From NCBI GenBank assembly GCA_033239525.1, contig BSYO01000019.1, positions 8,104,592-8,168,591 on the forward strand: 64,000 nt of DNA, written 5' to 3'. Below are positions 45,970 to 55,955 of this stretch, piece after piece. The DNA is from Nepenthes gracilis. Taxonomy: Eukaryota > Streptophyta > Magnoliopsida > Caryophyllales > Nepenthaceae. Both the position numbers and the translations under genes were made by a program. A model generated the notes under the pieces. It ran no database searches. It was not told the origin of the DNA and saw only the letters and a program-made list of their open reading frames with translations. The stretch's first letter is position 1; each line of letters starts with the position of its first letter.

Positions 45970-47985
45970 TGTAACGCCCAATTTTTCCCATTTGATTTAT
46001 TTGGAATTATTATTATTTTGCGTTAATTGAATGTATCAAATTAATAGTATTTTGTAAAAGTTTTGAAGGAGATTCGACCCATGGGCTAGCGCCCTAGGTG
46101 TAACTGAGGGCAGCGCTCAAATGTGGAAACTCAAGAGATGGCACTCAAGCCACGCTTGAGCACAGAAACTCTAGGGATGGCACTCGAGCCACGCCTGAGG
46201 CAACCCTCAGGCACTGTTGATTATTTAAGGCACATCGTGAGGGCTAGCAGGCATTTGCACGTTGCAAAAGCAGAGGAAGGAGAGACAGAGAGGAGAAGGA
46301 AGAGGAGAGAGGAAGAGAGATCGGGTAGATCAGAATATCCTTTTATTAGATCTACTTGGTATGAGATTGAAGCAAATATTCAAAAGCCTTATAATTTGTC
46401 TGATTTAGTGTTTGATAACATTCGTTTATGTTTTGGAAGGTTTTAGTACATGCATTTTATTTTTATTCACCCTATTTACTTCCTATGAACATGCATGCAA
46501 TATTTACTGGTTGATCTGGTGTTTTTGTTCAGGTTTTGTAATTTTGAGAGGTTTTATGATTTTATAAAAATTTGTATAGATATTTAGGTCCGTATATGTT
46601 TAGTATCGGTATATTTATATAGAAATGAGTATGAAACTTACATAGGTAGTGTACCGGTATATATCAATGTGCCGGGGATGGGGTCACTACCTTTGTGATT
46701 CGATATGTGACCCAATTTCGATATGTGATATGTGGCATTTTTCTTAATTGGGAGATTTTGTTCCCGATAGAAAAAAATATTTGTGACTTCCTCTTTCGCT
46801 GGCAGAAAGAGGCTTTAACGTAGTATAGACCTACCCCATTATGTGTTAAAATGAGAATCGCTGTAATATAATTATGAAAATTTTATATACATTCAGACTT
46901 CTTAATATATCAGATAAATTTAAAGATTTCACCCAAAGTCGCGGGTGACAAAATATAGTGTACAAGTTCCACATCTATGAGAAATAGTGTTCATAGATGG
47001 CCTAACTTGCTTGCCCAAAACGCAAATGGATTGATTTAAGGTTATCAAAAATATGTATAATCATTTTTCAAGTTGATCTTTCTAAAAGAAAATCTCTGGT
47101 TCTCTATTGGAGCATGGTTTATATTTTAACATGAATTTGTATTTGGACTTTAATTTGATATTCATAGATTTGCCTCGAGTTGGGATTTAGATTAATCTTG
47201 TATATTTGAATATGTGATTTACTCTGGAATACATTTTGATTTATATGATTTCATTCTAGGCTTTGTTAATCATATAAGATTTGGATTCAAATTTTGATTT
47301 GTTTAGTGCATGCGCCATATGAATATGATATCGGATCACGATTTGTTATAAGATATGATTTGGATATGAGACTTGACATCGGATTATGATTTGTTATGAG
47401 TGGCCTGATGGGATCATATTTGATGCAGATTATGATTTGAATACGAGACTACCCTCAGACTTTTTGTTGATTTCGGACCTGTCACGCTTTGTCTTACATG
47501 ATTTATTTTGTAGGTTTTGATTATGTTATTCGATCCCCTCTTTGATTGTGGACATATATATATATATTATTCTTTATATATACTGATATTTGTTGAGTTT
47601 TAGACTTATATTTTATTTCTTTTCTTTTCAGATTTAGTGGGTTCGGCTACATTGTAGGAGCTTGGATGTGACTTAATCACAGTTCACCCGGTTTGGTAAG
47701 TTTTAGCTTTATATGATTTGGATTTGTATCAGATATGATTTAGATATTGAGATTGGTTTAGTATAGGCCATTGATTATATGTGAGATCAGTTGGATGATT
47801 TAGTCATTAGGATATATTGTATTTGTTGTAATTTGTCACATTTCTTATGATATTTGTGGAATAAGTCGTATATATATTGTTCGGACGGATGTTTGATGAG
47901 ATTCTGTGATGGGTTTGGGTTCTTTTATTATTATTATTATTATTAAATGATGAAAATGTTATGGTTTGTTTGTTTGTTTGTGACA
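45970..47985 (+). repeat. 3' LTR of the second chromovirus, 2016 bp
   Basis: It starts TGTAACGCCC after the polypurine tract and ends TTTGTGACA. It contains GCGCCCTAGG and GCACTCAAGCCACGC motifs (46088-46200), TATTTAAGG (46226), a GA leader (46270-46330), GATCGGGTAGATC (46320), and CTTTTCTTTTCAG (47619-47631). Length and layout match solo LTR D. Confidence 0.75.
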
Positions 47986-48069
47986 TATGGATTTGGGAAT
48001 TAGTATATTTGTTTGGAAAAAATTTATTATTTGTGAATAATAATTAATTTGACTTACTTTGATCTGAAT
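47986..48069. other. Short spacer
   Basis: AT-rich, no feature seen. Confidence 0.4.
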
Positions 48070-49400
48070 TCATGATACTTTTCCCCTACCAAACTGTCTT
48101 GGGTGAGAGTTGTGGTCCGAGCAATTTGACTTCTCAATGTCATGGGCTTCTTTTGTTGCTATATAAGCTTAAGTGATCACTTTTATTTCCAAAAATATCT
48201 TAGTCTTGTTAGATCAGTGACTTAAAGATGTCAACTAACTAGACAGTTACCATGTGAGCATTCAACTTCAGCTCGTTGGTGAATTCCAAATTACTCTACA
48301 TTTATGAAGTGTTTGAAGCTTTGATTTTGAGCCTATTTAACTTTGACAAGTTATCAGAACTGATTTTCCTCCCTTCTAATGGAGACAAAATAGGAAAAAA
48401 AATTAGTTCCCTAATTTCTAAAATGTCTTGATGGAGTTTTGTTTTAGCCCTTAGAACTAAATCATAACATTTTTTTTTTAATGTTAAAGGAAAATAAAAG
48501 CATAAGCGACATCCTTGACGTTCTTGAAGCCAAGTAGAGTTTGAAAATGATTAAGGTAATCCCTTGTATTGATACTTCCATTATACAACTTTAGAGTTAG
48601 AATCTTAAACATTTTAGGGAGTAAATGCCTCATTATATTTGAGGTAAATGAGGTAAAGCCCAACTAGACCATCCAGTTAGCAGCATCTTCCTTGAAGACA
48701 TGTTTCTCTATTGGATTTTATGCTTTTTCCCACTTCGACTACGGAGTCTAATTGTTTGGTATTAAAGAAGGCCCTCAACTGTGAATAATTGGTAGATACT
48801 CCTAGTAATTGCCTAGCAAGGAGGGTGTATGAGATACTGCTGCAATATATCTTCTCTTGACGGTAGCGTCATTCAAAATCCTACTCACATAGGGAAGTCT
48901 ATCTTTATAGGTTTCTTCCATATCTCTAAACTCATGTGACCTTCCAACTCAAGAGGAGATAAAGTGATAGTGCGTTTCATGCATCATTGCCAACTTGGGC
49001 CAGTTTGTTACCTTTCAACCTCAATGCTTGTGAAATGGGGACTGCAACTTGTTGCTACTGGTCCCTAAATTTATCTCAGATGAGTTTGAACGTTCTTGAC
49101 ATGTTGCGAAGTTAGGCTACCATCTCCCCTTATGTCTGGAGCTACTAGATAGTGGGTGCTAATCTTGCTGTTGGTAACTAGAGTTAGTCTTCTGGAGCAG
49201 TTTTCTCCTGCAACCCAACAGTGGGTTGGTTATTGACTGTCTGAGCTAGTAACCGTGCTACATATTTCTAGTTACTGGGGACATAGAACCATGACTACTA
49301 TTGTTAATCTTGGATAGTTAAGTTACGGTTGTCTAGGAGACATACCATAGGTTAGATGATAACTAATGGTCACTCGATCAATTGAATCTACATTTTTTAG
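48070..49400 (-). pseudogene. Tat-type gag remnant
   Basis: The minus strand reads LPKMFKILTLKLYNGSINTRDYLNHFQTLL and KNVKDVAYAFIF (about 48630-48480), the family block P.le.YdG..DP.dHl..F...m...g..da..c.aF. Flanking minus-strand text (DRLPYVSRILNDATVKRRYI, about 48925-48865) fits gag upstream. Many stops break it. No LTR ends were identified. Confidence 0.6.
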
Positions 49401-49979
49401 TTCGACATTGTATTAGGATTATTTTATTGGCCCATATAGTGTTAGGCATTTATCTTATTTAGGCAATCGTGCCATCTGTTAATGCTTGTATCATTTTTTT
49501 TTTAATTGAGCTTGTTTTTATTTTGAATTTTAATTAGATTCAACATATTGATATAATATTTTTTTTTAAAAGTTATTTGCCAAATTATTATTCTAAGTGT
49601 CAACCAAAACTAACGATATTTTAATTAGATAAGAAAAAAATATTTATGAAATTAACTTAATTTTGTCATCACATAATAAAATTTATTTAAATTAAAAATT
49701 AAAAAATGAAATCAATAATTTTGAATGAGTTTTTGCACGGTTACCTGGGTTAGTGGTATTGAAATTTTAACATTTTGAAGGGTTAGGTATTGAGAATCTA
49801 TAAAGTGCTCACAGAAAGGACTTATTTAGGAGAAATTTGATTTTTGAAGAGAAAATTTTAAATTCATCCTATCGGATGGATCACCTTCGAAACCACGCTA
49901 AAAAAGGCAGAAAATAAAGAAAAATTTTTGAATAGCTGAGAAATGGAGGGTAAAAAAGAAGCCCCTGCTACCTGGAGGA
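49401..49979 (+). promoter_or_regulatory. Upstream region of the WEX-like gene
   Basis: AT-rich spacer. An ATG at 49943 opens only 26 codons and is out of frame with exon 1. No clear TATA box was singled out. Confidence 0.35.
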
Positions 49980-50678
49980 GTGTCCGATTTCCAATTCTAT
50001 CATCCCATCATACTGTACGCTAACCAGAATGCCGCCTCGAATGGAGAGACAGCAGGCGAGAGAAAAGCTCTCCCAAGCTCATCGACGCACTCAGATTGGG
50101 ATCAGCCCTTTACAGACGAAGAACTTCAAGCGATCGAAGCCGCGTTTCAGTCTGCCGCCTCTTCTTCTCCTATCAAATCTCGACGCGTGCCATATTCCGA
50201 CGATAGAGACTCAGACGGCCGCCCAAAAACCCGCCGGAGATTGCCGCATACAATCTCCCTTCAGGTCGACGCCAATCGGTGCCAGAAAGGCTCAGATAGT
50301 GATAGTTCGACGCAGAGATCACATTCTTTCGCCATGTTGCGCTGCTCCAAAAATTCGGGCCTCCATCTAGGTACATATCTGCATCGATTGGTTTTTATTC
50401 GTTGTATGATCATGATGCCAAATAGACTAATTACTAGCATTAGTTTCTTATCTTTTTTTGTTTTTTTTTTGGGTTTTGTCAACTATGAGCTACCGTAATC
50501 TGGGTGTTCTTGCAACTAGAGTCCGTTTGGGCGTTTGGCCAACAATATCTCTGTATTATGTTATTCTTATATGCTTCATCATCATTGTTTAACTATATCA
50601 CCAGTTCTTCTTGGAGTCGTACCTCTTAAATTGACCGCGCCAATGTAGAAAGAAAAAAGGAAAACCTCGAAGGGGTTG

Positions 50679-51030
50679 TTGGAGACCCGATTCCTTCAAA
50701 GTCATCACCCCAAATTCAACTTGTTCTTTTATTAGGCTAAATTCGTTTCAAAGCAAAAATTTGATGTGAAAGAGTGTTTGCAACACTGTCTTCCAACGAC
50801 AGTCTTCTACATCATCTATGAGCTGATGTACTGAAGAAATGTGGTTTGACGGCTAGAGCTTGATTTTTGCTTATGGTTGTTACATTTTGCGCATTGCAAT
50901 ATCGTTGTATGCATAGACTTAACATAACAAACTATTACTCTAGTTGTATGAGTATTATTTCTCATGGGTTAATGCCCAATTTAATACAAACCAATCTTTT
51001 TCTACTTCTCATATGGTATCAGAGCTAGTG
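50679..51030 (+). repeat. Ty1/copia LTR end with primer-binding site, in intron 1
   Basis: TGGTATCAGAGC at 51015-51026 is the tRNA-iMet primer-binding site of copia elements. It is preceded by ATTTCTCATGGGTTAATG-type LTR-end text, and TGTTGGAGACCC (50679) is a possible LTR start. No gag or pol follows before exon 2, so it is a truncated scrap. Confidence 0.55.
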
Positions 51031-52739
51031 TCACAGTCTTACTGTGCCCCCTGCATTTTTTTTCTCCTGTGCCAATACCAGAACAAACTGTTCTGTTTAT
51101 TGAAGATATTTATTGTTCATTGCCTCATCAATTTCAATCCTTGACTTGTTACTTCATTGATTTTAATCCTTGTGGTCTCACCCTCCCTGTTTATCCTATG
51201 TTAGACTGAACCACGCCCCTGTTCTGAATTTTTATTTAATTTATGTGATTTGAACAGTTTTATTTCACAATTTTGACTGGCACATTCTGACAGAAGAATT
51301 GTGATTTTTCATAATGCGGTAGTAAATTTGACATGTTTGCTTTGATCTGCTTAGCAGCCACTGTGAAGATGAGATATCCTATGATGAATTTTGAAGGTCA
51401 TATTGTATACAGCAGAACCTTTGATGAGGTTGAAGAATCAGCATCACAGATTCTTAAGTTTGTGGAATCCAAGAAACAAGAAATGGGTCCGGTGGTTCTT
51501 GGTCTTGACATTGGGGAGACCTACTTTTGGTAGAGGTTGGTTCAGTGATTTGGAAGATGTTTAAGCATTGAGTTTATTGCCGTTATTTTCCCAAGTTGAT
51601 GGGGTTACTGATGCTTCTCGCTAATCTTAAATCCACTTGTAGAAACACCCACGTCTATAATCGAGTGCATGTGGATATATTTTCGGTTAGGTTTGGCATC
51701 TCTTCTTGCTTAATGGTGGGCTCTCACCTGAGCTCTATTTTAACGTGCTTCATAACTAGTTGTCTTTGTGACAGACCGGCCTTATTACATGCATAAAGCC
51801 GCCGTCAAGTCTTAAAAAATATTTAATAAATAAATATTAATAGATATAATTAGGTGGATATAAAAATTTTTCTTTTCTTTCATACAGGATTTCTTGTGGC
51901 GAACTACATAAGTGACCTTCGATTTAACCAAATCGGGCGGCCAACACTACGGTTAGACGGACTCGAAAGCCTGAGATGCTTACTAGACTTTCAATTTGAT
52001 ATCCAAAAAGTAATCACGGAAACATACTAACATCCATAGATTCTTAAATAGCGGAATCATTTTACAAGTCTTTTCAAAACATTAAAAGGAAAATAAATTA
52101 AGTTCTTCATTGATCAGCTCTGGTCATCTATGCCGTCTAGCTACTTCATATGGTCTTACTCAACTTCGTCCTCCATAAGCCATTCTTTATCTGAAAATAG
52201 CAAGCGTGAGCCACAAAGCCCAGCAAGATGCTCACATGCAAAAACAAAAACATATATAATCGAATCAAAATAGAGTTTCACAACATAATTTAACATACGA
52301 AAATCATCATGACTTTTTTTCTTTATTTCTTATTCTTATTATTTTGTCTTTGAAGAATCCATAAAAACCATTCGTAATTCTTATCATCTTTAGGGATTGG
52401 ACGGGAGCGGACAACATCTAGAACGGGTTGTGTGTAACCTTACAACCTAAGGCCGCATCCTCTCATTATGCTCCCCGAGGCGAGAGGTAATGCCTTTAAC
52501 CGGGCATATGAGGCCGTAGTCCAAAAGTTTTATGCCACCAAAAGTTCTCTCCCGTGGCCCAGGAGGCAATCCTCAAGTGTCACTCCAATATCCTTCATCC
52601 ATCTTTAACAGCAAGTTTAATGTAAACTCGGTTCATAGTTCATCTCTTTTAACGGCCATCCGTCATAGTTCGAAAGTCGAAAGTCTAAGAGTTCCACTTG
52701 CTGTTCGGATTACATACATTTTTCTTGTTCTTATAGCCT

Positions 52740-53595
52740 TGATCTTAGAAGCCGGAGTCCATTTTCCTTAAAACCGAAGGTCTTTTTAACAAAAACCGGA
52801 GTTCAAAAGCCGGAGCTCTTTTGAATGAAAGCCGTAGTTCGGAAGGGAGTTCTAATTCCATTAAAACCGGGCTCAAATAAATGGAGTTCTTTAAAATCCG
52901 GAGTTCTTTTCAACAAAACCGGAGTTCAAAAGTCGAGTTCTTTTCATAGGCGGAGTTCTTTTCTTAAAAGGTGGAGTTCAAAGCTGGAGCTCTTTTTCAA
53001 CGAAAGCCGTAGTTCAGAAGCGAGTTCTAATTCCATTAAAACCAAGCGCAAATAGCCGGAGTTCTTTAAAATCCGGAGTTCTAAAAACCGGAGTTCATTT
53101 CTATTTAAAGTTTGAAACTCTAAAAGCCGGAGTTCTTTAAAATTCGAAGGTCTAAAATTCGGAGTTCTTTTTCTTTTAAAATCCGGAGCTCTAAAATCCG
53201 GAGTTCTTTTTCTTTTAAAATCCGAAGGTCTAAAATCCGGAGTTCTTTTTCTTTTAAAATCGAAGTTCAAAAGCCAGAGTTCTCTTTCCATCTTAAAGTC
53301 GAAGTTCTTTTCCTTAAAAAATGCAGAGTTCTCTTTCCCAAAATGCCGGAGTTCTTTTCTCAGAAAGACGGAGTTCTTTTCTCAAAATGCTGGAGTTTTT
53401 TTCAAAAGCCGAAACTCTTTTCTCAAAAACATTTTAGTTCTTTTCTCAAAGACGGAGTGCTTTTCAAAAGGCGAATTCTTCTTCTAAAAAGCGGAGCTCT
53501 TTTTTTTAAACGGGCGAGTACTTTTTCTTGAAAGGACTCTCTTTTCTTAAAAGAACGGAATGCTTTTTCTTAAAAGGGCGGAGTTCTTTTTCTTT
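52740..53595 (+). repeat. CCGGAGTTCT(TTT) degenerate tandem array
   Basis: About 40 units of GCCGGAGTTCTTTTC/AAAA type, 15-30 bases each, with variable linkers. Both strands give long chance ORFs (for example 115 codons at 52944-53291, minus) made of RKRTPDFR-like repeats. Confidence 0.9.
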
Positions 53596-53791
53596 AAACA
53601 TGCAATTATCAAAGTTCATACGAATCGACAAATAACTAGACTTTAAGAAGAACAAAACCAAAACCGAACATCATGAATATCATGAAATCAAAGGAACAGA
53701 ACAAACATCATACATACATAATTTCATAAGAATATCATATATACTCGCGTAGCAAACATGCATAATCATGAACTTTAAAAACAGGGGCGAG

Positions 53792-53905
53792 TACTCTTGC
53801 CTGGGTTTCTTCTACTTTGCCTTAATCTTTACTCTTGCCTGGGTTTCTTCTACTTTGCCTTGATCTTTACTCTTGCCTGGGTTTCTTCTACTTTGCCTTG
53901 ATTTT
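53792..53905 (+). repeat. 38-bp tandem repeat, three copies
   Basis: Units start ACTCTTGCCTGGGTTTC at 53793, 53831 and 53869. Each contains the minus-strand CAGGCAAGAGT site that is single in other LTRs. Confidence 0.92.
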
Positions 53906-54056
53906 TTGGCCTTCCTTTACTAGAAACTCTATTGCGTGCCTCTTTCTCACTCTTCTAGTTCTTATTTATAGGCCTTGGGTCTCATTACCGTCATTAATGA
54001 TTGGCAGTACAGGGGAAATGTTTCTTATTTATGACTCTACATTTCTCAAAGAGTTC

Positions 54057-54265
54057 ATTAATTCCTAGTTAACTGAACTTAACAGGATTTAGATTAAACA
54101 CTATTAATTCCTGGTTAATTGAACTTAACAGAATTTAGATTTTTCATTTAAACACTATTAATTGCTGATTAATTGAACTTAACATGATTTAGATTTCTCA
54201 TTTAAACACTATTAATTGCTGGTTAACTGAACTTAATAGGATTTAGATTTCTTATTTAATCACAT
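54057..54265 (+). repeat. Four-copy tandem repeat of about 50-60 bp
   Basis: Units contain ATTAATTCCTGGTTAATTGA, ACTTAACA and GATTTAGATTTCTCATTTAA, with small changes. Lies in the U3 of LTR I. Confidence 0.88.
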
Positions 54266-55380
54266 TCTGGTTAACTATCAGATGTTGATCGGATTACTCC
54301 TTCAGGACTTCCAGTCAACACTTGTTGACCGGATCACTTAACTGGTTTCACACTTTCCTTCAATATCATCATCAACTTTGGCTTTCTTCCTATTGAACCA
54401 CAATTCTACTCCGGCCTCACCAACACACAAAGCCACTCCGGTCTTACATCACACAATGCACTCCGGCCTTCAAATTTATGGAACAAATTCCGATTTTCAA
54501 AACATGCCCGAGGCCGGTTTAGATTTTCTTTCTTAAAGTGGCTGGTTTTGATTCTTAAGGATGGAGCTGGACTTGTTTTGCACTAAGGGATAGCTGAACT
54601 TCTTTGACACTAAGGGAAAGCTGAACTTCTTTTCATCATGCAAGGGCCAAACTTGATTTCATCTTAAGGCCGATTTACTTTTCTTAGTACATTTTTCGGT
54701 CAACTGGCATTGACCGGATTATATTGACTCGATAACTGGAACTTTTTACGTTTTAGAATCTAGGCCGTTACATGTACAGCAGGAGAATCCCTGAGATTCC
54801 TTTGCTGAAAGAAGGCTTCCAAGTGGCATGTGAATCCTTGTGGATTCTCAAAGTAAAAGAGCTATTTCTCCTTTTCTTCCCATCGCATGCAGCTACATGT
54901 GAATGTGTAATAATCTGCAATGTTGGAGTAATTATTCATCGAATGGATTTGCTTTGACTGCTCAACAGTTGGTAACTTTAACAGGTATTCCACAAAGGAA
55001 AGCAGCAGTTATGCAAATATGCGGGAGCATGACTCATTGTTATGTAATGCATATCATTCATTCTGGAATCCCTCACAGTCTGCAATCTCTTCTTGAGGAT
55101 TCTTTTTCGGTTAAGGTTTTAGTCTTTAAAATTTTTGCATTGTCATTCAGTGTTTCTGAGTTCACTTCTGAAGCTGTTATCTTAATATTGAAATGATTAT
55201 AATTTTGATGCATTCCAGGTTGGAGTTGGTATTGGCAACGATGCTGTTAAGGTCTTTCAGGATCATAATGTGTCCATTAGATCTGTTGAAGATCTATCCA
55301 ATTTAGCTAACCAAAAGCTTGGTAGAGAACCTAGGCAGTGGAGTCTGTCGTCACTGGTTGAAATGCTTACTTGCAAACAG

Positions 55381-55764
55381 GTGCCCCACTGGTTCTTTTC
55401 AGATTATTGGATGTTGGACTTCACTGTTATTTCTGATTTCTGACTTTGAATTTTGCTGTTTATCTAGATATCCCCTATTACTTCTCTTACAACTGTTATC
55501 TTCAGCTATTGAGTTACTCATTTTGCATGCAATAATCTCTATTGGTTATCTCTGCAACGTTCAACTACATCCATCCATGACTATTGTCATTGTTAAATTC
55601 GCATAGTACTTTTTGAAAGTTTCTGCATTTGCTTTCTAATAAGGTGCATGTTTCATTGAGTTGGGATGTTGATGGCATACCACTTCGCTTTCTATTTGCC
55701 TTTTTTTCTGAAATTGTCAACTCTTTAGCTAAATGTCAGAATTGTCATGGTCCCAACACTAGCA
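55381..55764 (+). other. Start of intron 4 (native part)
   Basis: It begins GTGCCC after exon 4. No exon encoding the expected KPN.IRLGNWE or YAATDA blocks is visible here. Confidence 0.5.
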
Positions 55765-55955
55765 GGTATTGATAATAATATCAAATATAAAACTTATCCA
55801 TAAATAATCACGATCTAATAACCAAAACCAAGTCAGACACTTCTTACAGCACCATAAGCAATATAATCAAATATGATCGCAATGGCCAAACTATTATCGT
55901 CTAGCCTCGAAATACTATTGTGCACACTTAATCCAAATATCATTACAAGGAAAAC

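Larger units (their letters stand above)
37770..47985 (+). mobile_element. Second decayed chromovirus with RT split by an LTR insertion
   Basis: Protease end, RT, RNase H, integrase and 3' LTR are readable on the plus strand. RT is interrupted at 38441/43401 by a 4.96-kb block flanked by AGTAT on both sides. The 5' LTR and gag are absent; the left end abuts the tandem duplication. All domains carry many stops. Confidence 0.8.
51767..54772 (-). repeat. LTR (I), 3.0 kb, in intron 2 of the WEX-like gene
   Basis: Read on the minus strand it starts TGTAACGGCC (54772) and ends GTCTGTCACA (51767). It contains four tandem units (54057-54265), CTATAAATAAG (about 53960-53970), three copies of CAGGCAAGAGTA-like text (53792-53905), the CCGGAGTTCT array (52740-53590), and GGCTCACGCTTGCTATTTTC followed by AG (52192-52212). 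Flanking 5-mers (GTCTT, TGTAC) do not match. It explains why this intron is 3.4 kb. Confidence 0.72.
49980..55380 (+). pseudogene. WEX: WRN/WEX-type 3'-5' exonuclease gene, exons 1-4 (partial, damaged)
   Basis: Exons: about 49980-50370, 51358-51535, 54985-55115, 55219-55380, all with GT/AG borders and compatible phases. Exon 1: SDWDQPFTDEELQAIEAAFQ and TRRRLPHTISLQ, typical of plant WEX N-termini. Exon 2: MRYPMMNFEGHIVYSR, GPVVLGLDI. Exon 3: GIPQRKAAVMQIC, YVMHIIHSGIPHSLQ. Exon 4: VGVGIGNDAVKVFQDHNVSI, VEDLSNLANQKLG, WSLSSLVEMLTCKQ. This is the DEDDy exonuclease fold related to the WRN exonuclease domain. In exon 2 the ExoI motif (family LDIEW) reads LDI then GGGG (51513-51516): two bases short, shifting frame and removing the catalytic Glu; RPTFGRG follows in the restored frame. 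No in-frame ATG is seen in exon 1. The exon with the last Tyr/Asp motif is not in the window. It could be a recent pseudogene or a live gene with sequence errors. Confidence 0.82.

Noticed and set aside
46123..46446. 107-codon plus-strand ORF with Arg/Glu-rich centre
   Set aside because: It spans the GA-rich leader of LTR F; composition artefact.
52944..53291. 115-codon minus-strand ORF with RKRTPDFR repeats
   Set aside because: It is a by-product of the CCGGAGTTCT tandem array. The repeat reads open in several frames on both strands.
52740..53595. Possible CRISPR-like array of short repeats
   Set aside because: Units vary in length and sequence without unique spacers, and the DNA is plant nuclear.
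51762..54777. Target-site duplication for LTR I
   Set aside because: The flanks GTCTT and TGTAC do not match; one boundary may be off or the flank decayed.
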